From CADEEN01 sp963706685 (GTDB taxonomy: Bacteria > Pseudomonadota > Gammaproteobacteria > Burkholderiales > Burkholderiaceae_C): a stretch of 64,000 bases of DNA. The notes below the pieces were generated by a model. That model worked only from the letters and a program-made list of their open reading frames with translations, ran no database searches and had not been told where the DNA came from. This document shows, one piece after another, positions 30,792 to 41,308 of the stretch (positions are counted from its first letter, which is position 1; each line of letters begins with the position of its first letter). Made by a program: the position numbers and the translations under genes. The stretch covers positions 62,001 to 126,000 of the forward strand of contig CAVPMY010000005.1 of assembly GCA_963706685.1 (NCBI GenBank), read 5' to 3'.

Positions 30792-31902
30792 GCCCGCGGC
30801 GGCGTGCCTTGCTGGCCGGACTGGCTGCCGGCGCGCTGCCGCTGCGCACGGTGGCCGAGGAGGTCGTGCCGCGCACCTTGGTCTTTGCGCGCGACCACGG
30901 TGCGCATCCCGAGTTCGCGATCGAGTGGTGGTACGCGACCGGCTGGCTGCAGCGTGTCGGCGCCGCCGACGCCACGCCGGCCTGGGGCTTCCAGTTGACA
31001 TTTTTTCGCTCGCGTACCGGCGTCGCGCAGCAGATCGACAGCCGCTTTGCAGCGCGCCAGCTGCTGTTTGCCCATGCCGCGCTGAGCGATGTGTCTGCGC
31101 GCCGTCTCGTCCATGCCGAGCGCATCGCGCGCTGGAACGGCGATGAACAAGCGTTGCGCGCTGCCGCGTCGCGAGCCGACACGCGTGTGCATATCGGCGC
31201 CTGGCAGTTTGTGCGCAGCGCCGATCGCTACGACGCCCGCCTGGCCGACGACGCCGCTGGTTTTGCCTTCGACCTGTCGCTGACGCCGACGCAGCCGCTG
31301 CTGCTGCAAGGCGAACAGGGACTTCAGCCGCAAGGGACCCCGAGCCCGACAATGCGAGCCACTACTACAGCCAACCGCAGCTCGCCGTGCAAGGCCAACT
31401 GACGCTGGCCGCACGCGAACGCACCGCCGAAAACCTGGCCGTCGTCGGCCGCGCCTGGCTCGACCATGAGTGGAGCGGATCGCTGATGCCCGAAGGCGCC
31501 GTCGGCTGGGACTGGGTCGGCATCAATCTAGACGATGGCGGTGCCCTGACGGCGTTTCGACTGCGCGATGCACGCGGCGCCGCGATCTGGTCCGGCGGCA
31601 GCCACCGCACGCGCGACGGCACGCTGCGCATCTTCGACAACGGCCAGGCGCAGTTCGAACCCCTGCAGACCTGGACCAGCGCGGCCACGCGCGCCATCTA
31701 TCCGGTGCACTGGCGCCTGCGCTGCCCCGCCGGTGACTTCGAAGTCCAGGCGCTGTTCGACGCGCAGGAACTCGACGGCCGCAACAGCACCGGATTGGTG
31801 TATTGGGAAGGCCTGTCGGCGTTGAAACGCGCGCCGGACGGCGCGCGCGTCGGCTGGGGTTATCTGGAAATGACCGGCTACGCGGCGCCGCTGAGGCTAT
31901 AG
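30788..31902 (+). CDS. CrtC/AttH-like lipocalin-fold protein (two frameshifts)
   Basis: About 370 residues. It resembles the carotenoid 1,2-hydratase / AttH family: FAIEWWYATGWL near the N-terminus, FQLTFFRSRTG, FSRKGPEPDNASHYYSQPQL in the middle, and WLDHEWSGSLMPEGAVGWDW in the second half. A short basic, then hydrophobic N-terminus (SPRRRALLAGLAAGALP) could be a twin-arginine signal. Two one-base insertions near 31319 and 31341 must be removed to join the halves. Coupled to the FtsX permease by GTGA, it is probably the envelope partner of that transporter. No carotenoid genes are near, so pigment hydration is unlikely. Confidence 0.82.
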
Positions 31903-31912
31903 CGCCCAGCGC

Positions 31913-32788
31913 TCAGCTGCCCCGCGGGTGGTCCTTGATCTGCCCCCACGGCAACTCGATGCTGTTCGACAGGTCGAACGCTTCCACGGCGTCGGGCGTG
32001 CGCACGCAGTTGCGGCCGGCCTCCTTGGCCATGTAGAGGGCACGGTCGGCGTCGGCGATCAGCGCGCCCACCGTGTCGTGCGCGATGCCGAGCGTGGCCA
32101 CGCCGAGGCTGACGGTGGTGTGGACCGGCTGGCCGCGCCATTCGAGTTTGATCTGGGCCACGCGCTCGCGGATGCGTTCAGCCACGTCGAGCGCGCCGAG
32201 CGTATCGGTGTGCGGCAGGAAGACGATGAACTCCTCGCCGCCGAAGCGGCCGAGGAAGTCGGCGTGGCGCAGTGTCTCGGCAGCCACCCGCGCAATCTCG
32301 CGCAGCATCAGATCACCCGCCAGGTGGCCATGCACATCGTTGACACGCTTGAAATGGTCGACGTCGAGCATCACCATTGCCGCCCCCATGTCGTAGCGGC
32401 GGCAACGCGCCCACTCACGCTCGGCCAGCACCAGGAATTGGCGGCGGTTGAAGATGCCGGTGAGTTCGTCGCGCGTGGCCAACACATCGAGCCGCATGCG
32501 CGCGGCCTCCAGATCACGCAGCATGCGCATCAAGGGCCAGGTCACCGCAGCGACGAGCAGCGCCGCGCCGATCACCACCACCAGTGCCACGCGCCCATTG
32601 AGGGCTGCACCAACCAGCCACAAGCCGCCCTGGCTCGACAGCGCCGCCAGCACCCCGGCCGCCGCCGCCACGGCCCAGGTCACGCGCACCGGCCCTTGGC
32701 GCAGCGCGCTGCGGCGCAGGCGCTGCCAGCGGCGGGAGGAACGTGAACGAGTGGCCATGCGGTATGTGAGGGGTGTCTCGGAAAGCAT
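31913..32788 (-). CDS. Membrane-bound diguanylate cyclase
   Basis: About 291 residues: two hydrophobic helices (about 35-90), a short linker and one GGDEF domain. The active site reads GRFGGEEFIVFLP, and RHAD lies five residues before it, so the c-di-GMP inhibitory I-site appears intact. No sensory domain beyond the helices is seen and no EAL domain is present. The start is uncertain: the longest reading begins at 32788, and ATG 32758 is equally possible as neither has a good ribosome-binding site. Confidence 0.9.
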   Translation of the reverse strand: MLSETPLTYRMATRSRSSRRWQRLRRSALRQGPVRVTWAVAAAAGVLAALSSQGGLWLVGAALNGRVALVVVIGAALLVAAVTWPLMRMLRDLEAARMRLDVLATRDELTGIFNRRQFLVLAEREWARCRRYDMGAAMVMLDVDHFKRVNDVHGHLAGDLMLREIARVAAETLRHADFLGRFGGEEFIVFLPHTDTLGALDVAERIRERVAQIKLEWRGQPVHTTVSLGVATLGIAHDTVGALIADADRALYMAKEAGRNCVRTPDAVEAFDLSNSIELPWGQIKDHPRGS

Positions 32789-32901
32789 TCGACCACAAGC
32801 GCATGCGACTTCACAGCCTTGGTTGGCGATGGACGCCAGAGCGTGGGGGGAAGCGCCGTGCCGGCGTTACGCCGGACACGCCACAAGTGCGGACCCAGGG
32901 C

Positions 32902-32930
32902 TTGACGTCACCGATGTCCGCTACTAAAGT
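32902..32930 (+). promoter_or_regulatory. Promoter of the SPFH operon
   Basis: TTGACG (32902-32907), a 17-base spacer and TAAAGT (32925-32930). The predicted start would fall near 32937, leaving a leader of about 24 bases with GGGAGG before the ATG at 32961. The -10 box runs into a perfect 16-base palindrome, which suggests control by a repressor. Confidence 0.6.
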
Positions 32931-32941
32931 GATATCACTTT
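32926..32941. promoter_or_regulatory. Perfect 16-bp palindrome, candidate operator
   Basis: AAAGTGATATCACTTT is a complete palindrome covering the -10 box and the predicted transcription start. It is AT-rich in a GC-rich genome, so chance is unlikely. The natural candidate to bind it is the ribbon-helix-helix protein at 34319-34516, third gene of the operon it would control. Confidence 0.65.
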
Positions 32942-32960
32942 GATTTCCTGGGAGGGCTTC

Positions 32961-33845
32961 ATGAGGAACAGCACGTCGGAGCGCGAGCTGCGTTCGATCG
33001 ATGGCTACTTGGCTGCCACCGTCGGCATCTTGCTGATCGCCGGCACGGTGGTGTCGTTCCTCCTCGCGCCGGGCGCGGGCGGGGGTTGGGGATTGGGTTT
33101 GCGCGCACTGCTGGCGCTGGCCGGCACATTCATCCTCGTCGGCCTGTACATGCTGCAGCCCAACGAGGCGGCGATCCTGACCCTGTTCGGCAAGTACGCC
33201 GGCACCGACCGCACCGAGGGCCTGCGCTGGGCCAACCCGTTCTATGCCAAGCGCAAGATCAGCCTGCGTGCGCGCAACCTCAATGCGCCGACGCTGAAGG
33301 TCAACGACAAGCGCGGCAATCCGGTGGAGATCAGTGCCGTGGTGGTGTGGCGAGTCGATGACACGGCGCGCGCGGTGTTCGACGTTGACGACTATGAACA
33401 TTACGTCAAGGTGCAGGCCGAGGCGGCCTTGCGCCACCTGGCCACGCAGTTCGCCTACGACGATGGCGAGGACCTCGCGCCCGGTGAGACCACGCTGCGC
33501 TCGGGAGAGGCGGCGATCGGGGCGCTGAAGAACGAATTGCAGCAACGCTTCGACGACGCCGGTGTCACGGTCGAAGACGCCAAGCTGTCGCACCTGGCCT
33601 ATGCACCGGAAATCGCCCAGGTGATGCTGCGCCGCCAGCAGGCCGAGGCCATCGTCAGCGCGCGCAGCAAGATCGTGCATGGCGCGGTGAGCATGGTCGA
33701 AGACGCATTGAAGGGCCTGTCAGAACGCCAGATCGTGGTTCTCGACGATGAACGCAAGGCGGCGATGGTGAGCAACCTGCTCGTCGTGCTGTGCTCTGAC
33801 AAGGACACGCAGCCGATCGTCAACACCGGGACGCTCTACGGCTGA
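32961..33845 (+). CDS. SPFH/Band 7 (stomatin/flotillin-like) membrane protein
   Basis: A 294-residue protein with two N-terminal membrane helices (about 20-62) and an SPFH domain (about 65-270). Typical sequence: MLQPNEAAILTLFGKYAGTD, EISAVVVWRVDDTARAVF, a mid-domain stretch on alanine-rich helices (LRHLATQFAYDD) and IAQVMLRRQQAEAIVSARSK near the C-terminus. SPFH proteins build ring or raft-like membrane scaffolds that often guard proteases or microdomains. ATG 32961 is chosen, with GGGAGG upstream. It is first in an operon with a small membrane PH-like protein and an Arc-type regulator. Confidence 0.88.
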   Translation: MRNSTSERELRSIDGYLAATVGILLIAGTVVSFLLAPGAGGGWGLGLRALLALAGTFILVGLYMLQPNEAAILTLFGKYAGTDRTEGLRWANPFYAKRKISLRARNLNAPTLKVNDKRGNPVEISAVVVWRVDDTARAVFDVDDYEHYVKVQAEAALRHLATQFAYDDGEDLAPGETTLRSGEAAIGALKNELQQRFDDAGVTVEDAKLSHLAYAPEIAQVMLRRQQAEAIVSARSKIVHGAVSMVEDALKGLSERQIVVLDDERKAAMVSNLLVVLCSDKDTQPIVNTGTLYG

Positions 33846-33857
33846 GGTCAGGCTGCG

Positions 33858-34319
33858 ATGTCTTCCCCGCACCCGTCGTACCGCCACGTGCAGCTCTTCG
33901 TTGTGCTCTGGTTGACGCTGCCCGCGAGCGCCGCAGCCAGTGCCATCGCCGCGTGGTGGGCCCCGTTGCCGCTGCCAGCGGCGCTCGCACTGGGCCTGAG
34001 CACGCTCGTGCCGCTGCTGCTGCTGCTGTGGCTCGGGCGACTGGTCATCGAGCTGCACGGGACGAGCCTGCACTGGAGCTTCGGCTACGTCGGCTGGCCT
34101 CGCTGGAGCGTTGGCATCGACGAGATCGAGCGCATCGAAATCACCAAGGCGCGCGCGATCCAGGGCTCGGGCATCAAGGGGCTCGGACGGCGCCGCCTGT
34201 ACAACGTGCACATCGGTGGGCCGGTGCTGCAGCTTGAGCTGCGCGACGGCCGCACGATCCAGCTCGGCACGTCCGAGCCGCAGCGCCTGCGCAGTTTCAT
34301 CGAAGCGCGTCGCGGTTGA
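33858..34319 (+). CDS. Small membrane protein with a bacterial PH-like domain
   Basis: A 153-residue protein: two hydrophobic helices (about 12-35 and 38-62) followed by a beta-rich cytoplasmic part (about 65-150) with WSFGYVGWPRWSVGIDEIER and LQLELRDGRTIQLGTSEP, the look of a bacterial PH-like (YdbT/DUF304) fold. The function is unknown. It lies 12 bases after the SPFH gene and overlaps the start of the next gene (TGATG). The shared operon suggests it works with the SPFH scaffold at the inner membrane. Confidence 0.65.
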   Translation: MSSPHPSYRHVQLFVVLWLTLPASAAASAIAAWWAPLPLPAALALGLSTLVPLLLLLWLGRLVIELHGTSLHWSFGYVGWPRWSVGIDEIERIEITKARAIQGSGIKGLGRRRLYNVHIGGPVLQLELRDGRTIQLGTSEPQRLRSFIEARRG

Positions 34320-34516
34320 TGGCCAGTTCCGGCAAGAAGAGTTTCCTGCTGCGCATCGACCCGGACCTCTGGGCCGAGATCGAGCGCCTGGCGGCACAGG
34401 AGCTGCGCAGCGCCAACGCCCAGGTCGAGTATCTGCTGCGCGAATCATTGTGGCGACGCGGGCGCAAGCTGCCTACCGACGCGGCCGAGCGCGACAGCGC
34501 AAAACCGCAGAAATAG
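34319..34516 (+). CDS. Arc-type ribbon-helix-helix DNA-binding protein
   Basis: A 65-residue protein. KSFLLRIDPDLWAEIERLA forms the beta strand and first helix of an Arc/MetJ fold, and SANAQVEYLLRESL forms the second helix; RHH dimers of this kind bind short palindromes. It has no toxin partner, so it is not an obvious antitoxin. It is the last gene of the SPFH operon and probably a repressor acting at the palindrome over the operon promoter, which is inferred and not shown. Confidence 0.8.
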   Translation: MASSGKKSFLLRIDPDLWAEIERLAAQELRSANAQVEYLLRESLWRRGRKLPTDAAERDSAKPQK

Positions 34517-34538
34517 GCTCGCCGATAGACTGCCGTCC

Positions 34539-36367
<1,829 letters not shown>

Positions 36368-36374
36368 TCGCCGC

Positions 36375-37190
36375 ATGCAGGACCGCCCGATACGCTCTCA
36401 ATACGAAGACTTCATGCGCCATCGTGTTCGAACACGGCGTGGACAAGGCCGACCGCACCGGCACCGGCACGCGAAGCGTGTTCGGCCACCAGATGCGCTT
36501 CGACCTCAGCGACGGTTTTCCGCTGGTGACGACGAAGAAGGTGCACCTGAAGATCGATCATCCTCGAGCTGCTGTGGTTCCTGCGCGGCGACGGCAATGC
36601 CAAGTGGCTGCAGGAGCGTGGCGTGACCATCTGGAACGAGTGGGCCCAGCCCGACGGCGACCTCGGCCCGGTGTACGGCGTGCAGTGGCGCTCCTGGCCG
36701 ACACCCGAGGGCGGCGACATCGACCAGATCGCGCAGGTCGTCGAGCAGTTGAAGACGAATCCCGATTCGCGCCGCCTCATCGTCAGCGCCTGGAACGTCG
36801 CCGACCTGCCGAAGATGGCGTTGATGCCCTGCCACGCCTTCTTCCAGTTCTACGTTGCCGACAACAGGCTCAGTTGCCAGCTCTACCAGCGCAGCGCCGA
36901 CATCTTTCTCGGCGTGCCGTTCAACATCGCCAGCTACGCGCTGCTGACGCACATGCTGGCGCAGCAGTGCGATCTCGGCGTCGGCGACTTCGTCTGGACC
37001 GGCGGTGACTGCCACATCTACAGCAACCATCACGAACAGGTGGCGCAGCAGCTGTCGCGCGCAGCCGCGGCCCTATCCGACGCTGGTGATCAAGCGCCGG
37101 CCGGCGTCGATCTTCGACTACGCGTACGAGGACTTCGCGGTCGAGGGCTATGACCCGCATCCGGCGATCAAGGCGCCGGTGGCGGTGTGA
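36375..37190 (+). pseudogene. thyA: Thymidylate synthase (three frameshifts, as read)
   Basis: Folate-dependent methylation of dUMP to dTMP. About 270 residues after removing three extra bases (near 36421, 36549 and 37065), which keeps total length a multiple of three as seen. The N-terminus has TGTGTRSVFGHQMRFDL, the catalytic cysteine is in ALMPCHAFFQFYV, and the dUMP-binding RSADIFLGVPFNIASYAL is intact. The end reads VEGYDPHPAIKAPVAV, as usual. Because thyA is normally needed for growth without thymidine and every motif survives, these shifts are almost surely sequence errors. No folA follows. Confidence 0.93.
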
Positions 37191-37221
37191 TGTGGCAGGC
37201 CCAATGGACCGTGGTCACCCC

Positions 37222-37584
37222 ATGACACCGATGATGATCCTCGTCGCCGGCCCCTACCGCTCCGGCACCGACGACGACCCGGTGTTGATCGCCAGGAACG
37301 TCGAAGCGATGACCGACGCCTCGCTCGCCCTCTTCCGCGCCGGACACCTGCCGGTGATGGGCGAGTGGTTCGCGCTGCCGCTGATCGAGCATGCGGGCTC
37401 GACCGGAATCGGCGATGCTGTATTCGATGAAATCTTCCACCCGATCTCGCGGCGGCTAATGGCCAAATGCGATGCCTGCCTGCGCATCGGTGGCGCGTCG
37501 ACGGGTGCCGACGAGATGGTGGCGATGACACGCCGTCATGGCAAGCCGGTGTACTTTTCGCTCGACGACGTGCCGCGCGAATGA
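37222..37584 (+). CDS. DUF4406-type nucleoside deoxyribosyltransferase-like protein
   Basis: About 120 residues, Rossmann-like. The N-terminal MMILVAGPYRSGTDDDP and the later CLRIGGASTGADEMVAM fit the nucleoside 2-deoxyribosyltransferase superfamily (DUF4406 branch). The ATG at 37222 is preferred as it starts the domain; ATG 37204 is possible. It lies about 30 bases after thyA, so a role in nucleoside or nucleotide salvage would make sense, but this is inference. Confidence 0.6.
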   Translation: MTPMMILVAGPYRSGTDDDPVLIARNVEAMTDASLALFRAGHLPVMGEWFALPLIEHAGSTGIGDAVFDEIFHPISRRLMAKCDACLRIGGASTGADEMVAMTRRHGKPVYFSLDDVPRE

Positions 37585-37590
37585 GGCGCG

Positions 37591-38132
37591 GTGACGATGA
37601 ACGCGATCGCCATGCCGCCGTCCATCGATCGACGGCGCGCCTTTCTCGCCATGCTCGACGACTTCGAGGCGCTCGACCCGCACAACAGCGCGTTCTATGC
37701 ACCGGCGCGCCAGGACTTCGCCCGCTACGTGAATTCCCTGCTCGACTCGGAGGCGGGCCGCGAACTGGCGGCAGGTCACGTGCCTTGCACACACCGCTGG
37801 CTGGCCGAGCCCGGTGGTGACATCGTCGGCGTGACGCGGCTGCGCCACCACATCGACACGCCGGCCCTGGCCGAGAGCATCGGCCATATCGGCTACGACG
37901 TCGCGCCGTCGAAGCGGCGTCGCGGCCATGGCCACTTCGCGCTCGAAGTGGCGCTCGGCGAAGCACGCCGTTTCGCATTGCGCGCGCGCTGCTCTACACC
38001 AGCGAAGGCAACGCCGCATCGAGGGCGACGATCGAGCGCGCCGGTGGCGTGCTGGAAAGCGTGGCCTGGTCGGCGTTCTGGCAGGAGCGCATCTGCAAAT
38101 ACTGGATCGAGGTCAGGTCATGCCCCTGTTGA
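37591..38132 (+). CDS. GNAT family acetyltransferase (one frameshift)
   Basis: About 180 residues after one repair. The acetyl-CoA loop is SKRRRGHGHFAL (about 110-121), preceded by the strand GHIGYDVAP. After a lost base in a GCGC run near 37988, the GNAT C-terminal half continues in the next frame: ALLYTSEGNAASRATIERAG, then LESVAWSAFWQERICKYWIE, ending at TGA 38132. The start may be GTG 37591 or ATG 37597. The substrate is unknown. Confidence 0.75.
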
Positions 38133-38207
38133 CGATCCTCGTCGCCGGCCGCATGCGCTCACAACCAGAAGGGTACGCTGCTGCCGCTCATTGAAAGGAG
38201 AGTCACC

Positions 38208-38458
38208 ATGGCCGTTGAGCTGAACCGCACCAAGGACAACCCCTGGCAGTTGAAGACGCCGCCGGGAACGTCGGCGTACACGATGCATGTCGACGAGAAG
38301 GACGGCAAGAGGATCCTCGTCTGCACCGTCGGCAGCACCGTTCTGCACTACGACGCACGCTGCATCGACGACACGGCAAGCTTGCCAGCGGTCCGATCGC
38401 GCTGCAATGGGGCCGCGGCACGATCAAGTTCCGCAAGCTGCAGGTCAGGCCGACCTGA
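38208..38458 (+). pseudogene. Apparent chimera: start of a DUF6855-like gene joined to the end of a DUF1080-like gene
   Basis: The first 52 codons have a strong ribosome-binding site (GAAAGGAG) and look like the N-terminus of a small DUF6855-type protein (ELNRTKDNPWQLKTPPGTSA, then VGSTVLHYDARCIDD). At about 38365 the similarity stops and, one frame over, a different tail starts (GKLASGPIALQWGRGTIKFR, ending KLQVRPT at 38458), which looks like the last 27 or so residues of a DUF1080 (3-keto-disaccharide hydrolase-like) protein. Without the shift, the first frame runs on to a stop at 38477 with no familiar sequence. A deletion joining two genes, real or from assembly, would explain this. Family names are from memory. 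Confidence 0.5.
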
Positions 38459-38483
38459 CGTGAACCCCCTTGCCTGAGGGACC

Positions 38484-38504
38484 GCTGCGCCATTGCGGCG
38501 CAGC
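38484..38504. other. GC-rich hairpin without a U-tract
   Basis: GCTGCGCC, a five-base loop and GGCGCAGC make a perfect 8-bp stem between the chimeric gene and the next gene. No T-run follows on either strand, so it may be a weak terminator or an mRNA-stabilising stem. Confidence 0.3.
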
Positions 38505-38551
38505 GCCACAAGCAGCACCATCGATCCCATCGCAGAAAGGGAGGATGGAAG

Positions 38552-39004
38552 ATGAGCAAGACACTGCAGTGTGCGCTGTTGAGCGGCGTGGCCACGGTGG
38601 CCTTTGCGCAGCCGCAGGAGTTGGTGCTGCGAGACTTGGAGGGCAAGAGCCCGCGCAAGTTGTCGAAGGACGAGGTGACGCAGCTGATGACGGGCGCCAA
38701 GATGGCGCGCATCAGCGCTCGCGGCAGCCAACACTATTGGACCAACGACGCCAGCGGATCATTCGTCGTATCGTCAGACAATCAAGGCGCCGGCGCCGTG
38801 GTCCGCTCACAAGGGCGTCCGAGCACCGCCTTGGGCAAGTGGCAGATTGCCGACGACGGCCGTTACTGCGTCCTGATCGAATGGAAGGGCGTGCCGACCG
38901 AAGAGTGGTGTCGCTTCGTGTTCGAAACCAGCGACGGCTACTACATGGTCAAGTCGGACAGCGTCGGCACCGAGCGCGTGCACAAGTTCGAGATCAAGAA
39001 GTAG
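38552..39004 (+). CDS. Small exported protein, DUF995-like
   Basis: A 150-residue protein with a short signal peptide (MSKTLQCALLSGVATVAFAQ) and a beta-rich body. HYWTNDASGSFVVSSD and GKWQIADDGRYCVLIEWKG followed by EEWCRFVFETSDGYYMV suggest the DUF995 family; the two cysteines may pair in the periplasm. The function is unknown. The ATG follows GGGAGGATGGAAG. It is convergent with gltL, with 27 bases between the stops. Confidence 0.55.
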   Translation: MSKTLQCALLSGVATVAFAQPQELVLRDLEGKSPRKLSKDEVTQLMTGAKMARISARGSQHYWTNDASGSFVVSSDNQGAGAVVRSQGRPSTALGKWQIADDGRYCVLIEWKGVPTEEWCRFVFETSDGYYMVKSDSVGTERVHKFEIKK

Positions 39005-39031
39005 CGCGGCTCGCCGCGGCGGCGCCTGTTG

Positions 39032-39774
39032 TCAGTGCTGCAGGATCTTCGACAGAAATTCCTTCGCGCGCGGTGAGCGCGCCGCCGGGTCGCCGAAGAA
39101 ATCTTCCTTCTTGCAGTCTTCGACGATCTTGCCCTCGTCCATGAAGATCACGCGGTGGCTGACCTTCTTGGCAAATCCCATCTCGTGGGTGACGACCATC
39201 ATCGTCATGCCCTCCTCGGCCAGCTTGACCATGACGTCGAGCACCTCGCCGACCATTTCGGGGTCGAGCGCCGAGGTCGGCTCGTCGAACAGCATCACGA
39301 TCGGGTCCATGGACAGTGCGCGCGCGATCGCCACGCGCTGCTGCTGGCCGCCGGACAGTTGGCCGGGGAACTTGTCCTTGTGGTCCATCAGGCCGACACG
39401 GTCGAGCATCTTCAGGCCGCGCGCCTTGCGCCTCGTCCGGGCTGCGGCCGAGCACCTTGAGCTGGGCCAGCGTCAGGTTCTCGGTGACCGACAGGTGCGG
39501 GAACAGCTCGAAGTTCTGGAACACCATGCCGACCCGCGCGCGCAGCTTGGGCAGGTCGGTCTTGGGGTCGCTGATGTTGATGCCGTCGACCACGATGTCG
39601 CCCTTCTGAATCGGCTCGAGCGCGTTGACGGTCTTGATCAGCGTGCTCTTGCCCGAGCCCGAGGGCCCGCAGACGACCACCACTTCGCCCTTGTCGACAT
39701 GGGTGCTGCAGTCGGTCAGCACCTGGAAGCGTGCCGTACCACTTGCTGATGTTCTTCATTTCGATCATGGGCAT
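39032..39774 (-). CDS. gltL: Glutamate/aspartate importer ATPase (two frameshifts)
   Basis: About 246 residues after removing two extra bases (near 39730 and 39430); length modulo 3 agrees. It has VCGPSGSGKSTLIKTVNALE as Walker A, LSGGQQQRVAIARAL, and MLFDEPTSALDPEMVGEVLD; the end EFLSKILQH is like E. coli GltL. The ATG at 39774 has AAGGGAG upstream. It drives the GltIJK importer from inside the membrane and is the last gene of the glt operon. Confidence 0.9.
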
Positions 39775-39793
39775 GGACCGACTCCCTTGTTTC

Positions 39794-40487
39794 TCAGCGC
39801 GCGATGGCGATGCGGGCCTGCAGTCGCTTGACCCAGTAGGACAGCAGCAGGCAGATGGCGAAGTAGACCACGGCGACGAAGACATACATCTCGATCAGCC
39901 GGCCGTCGCGCTGCGCGATCTTGCTGGCGATGGTGACGAAGTCGGGCAGCGAGATGATGTAGACCAGCGACACGTCCTGGAACAGCACGATGGTCTGCGT
40001 CAGCAGCACCGGCGTCATGTTGCGGAAGGCCTGCGGCAGCACGACCTGGCCCATCACCTGCCAGTAGTTCATGCCCAGCGCATAGCCGGCACTGGCCTGG
40101 CCCGTCGGAATGCTCTGGATGCCCGCGCGCATGATCTCGCAGTAGTAGCAGGCCTCGAACAGGATGAAGGTGACCAGCGCCGAGGTGAAGGCGCCGACCT
40201 GGATCGGCCGGGGCGAGCCGATGATCCAGGCGCCGATGTAGGGCACCAGGAAGTAGAACCAGAAGATGACCAGCACCAGCGGGATCGAGCGCAGGCCGTT
40301 GACGTAGCCGGCCGCCGGCCCAAGACAGCGGCTTGATCGACGACAGCCGCATCATCGCCAGCAGCGTGCCCAGGATGATGCCGCCGACCATGGCCAGCAG
40401 CGTCACCTGGGCCGTGAACGCCAGGCCCTGGAAGATCAGCACCTGCCAGGTGCGGGCGATGACGTCGAAGTCGAAGTTTTCGAACAT
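39794..40487 (-). CDS. gltK: Glutamate/aspartate importer permease GltK (one frameshift)
   Basis: About 230 residues. MFENFDFDVIARTWQVLIFQ starts the protein; LLAMMRLSSIKPLSW precedes a shift near 40319 (one extra base), after which GYVNGLRSIPLVLVIFWFYF and the coupling loop ASAGYALGMNYWQVMGQVVL continue. This follows E. coli GltK closely in order and motif. It begins 8 bases after gltJ ends and ends 19 bases before gltL starts. Confidence 0.9.
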
Positions 40488-40495
40488 GCCGGGCG

Positions 40496-41234
40496 CTACC
40501 TGGCCTTGCCGCCGATGTAGCCCGGCACCGCCACCCAGCGCTCGACGACCTGCATCACCAGCACGACGACGCCGTTGACCAGCAGGTAGATCAGCGTCGC
40601 GGCGGTGAAGGCCTCGAAGACCTGGAAGCTGAACTCCTGCATCGAGCGCGCGCGCGCGGTCAGCTCCATCAGGCCGATGGTCAGCGCCACGGCGCTGTTC
40701 TTGATGATGTTGAGGAACTCGCTGGTCAGCGGCGGCAGGATGATGCGAAAGGCCATCGGCAGCAGCACGTAGCGGTAGGTCTGCGGCAGCGTCAGGCCGA
40801 GCGCGGTGCCGGCGGCCATCTGTCCGCGCGGCAGCGACTGGATACCGGCCGCACCTGCTCGGCCACGCGCGCCGAGGTGAAGAAGGCCAGCGCGACGACG
40901 GCGGTGCCAGAAGCTGGCGTTCGGCAGCTGCTTGAGCCAGATGCCCATGTCCCTGGGCAGCAGCTCGGGCACGACGAAGAACCACAGGAACATCTGCACC
41001 AGCAGCGGGATGTTGCGGAACAGCTCGACATAGCCGTTGCCCAGCCGCACCGCCCAACGCAGCGGCGTGGTGCGCACCGTGCCGACCACGGCGCCGAGCA
41101 CCAGCGCGAAGACCCAGGCCGTCAGGCGCGGTGGCCAGCGTCCAGCCCAGGCCATACAGCAGCGTCTGCAGGTAGGTGCCGCTGGCGTCAGGCGACAGTT
41201 CCCAGAAGATGCCCCAGTTCCAGTTGTAGTTCAT
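40496..41234 (-). pseudogene. gltJ: Glutamate/aspartate importer permease GltJ (three frameshifts, as read)
   Basis: About 246 residues when repaired. The N-terminus MNYNWNWGIFWE matches the GltJ start (WNWGIF). Later pieces are NGYVELFRNIPLLVQMFLWF, SLPRGQMAAGTALGLTLPQ and RYVLLPMAFRIILPPLTSEF. Shifts lie near 41140 and 40910 (extra base each) and 40855 (base lost); the span length fits that sum. It pairs with GltK in the membrane. ATG 41234 is chosen; an in-frame ATG five codons upstream is less like the family. Confidence 0.88.
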
Positions 41235-41308
41235 GCGCGGCGCCAGCATTGGGTTGATGCAAACGGCCCCAGGCAAGGCCCGGAGCCGTCGTCGCGGGGC
41301 AAGCGCAC

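Noticed and set aside
30788..31902. Carotenoid biosynthesis locus from the CrtC-like protein
   Set aside because: No other crt genes are present, and the gene is coupled to an ABC/FtsX transporter.
34319..34516. The RHH protein as an antitoxin of a toxin-antitoxin pair
   Set aside because: No small toxin gene is next to it; its neighbours are an SPFH/PH-like operon and an ABC exporter.
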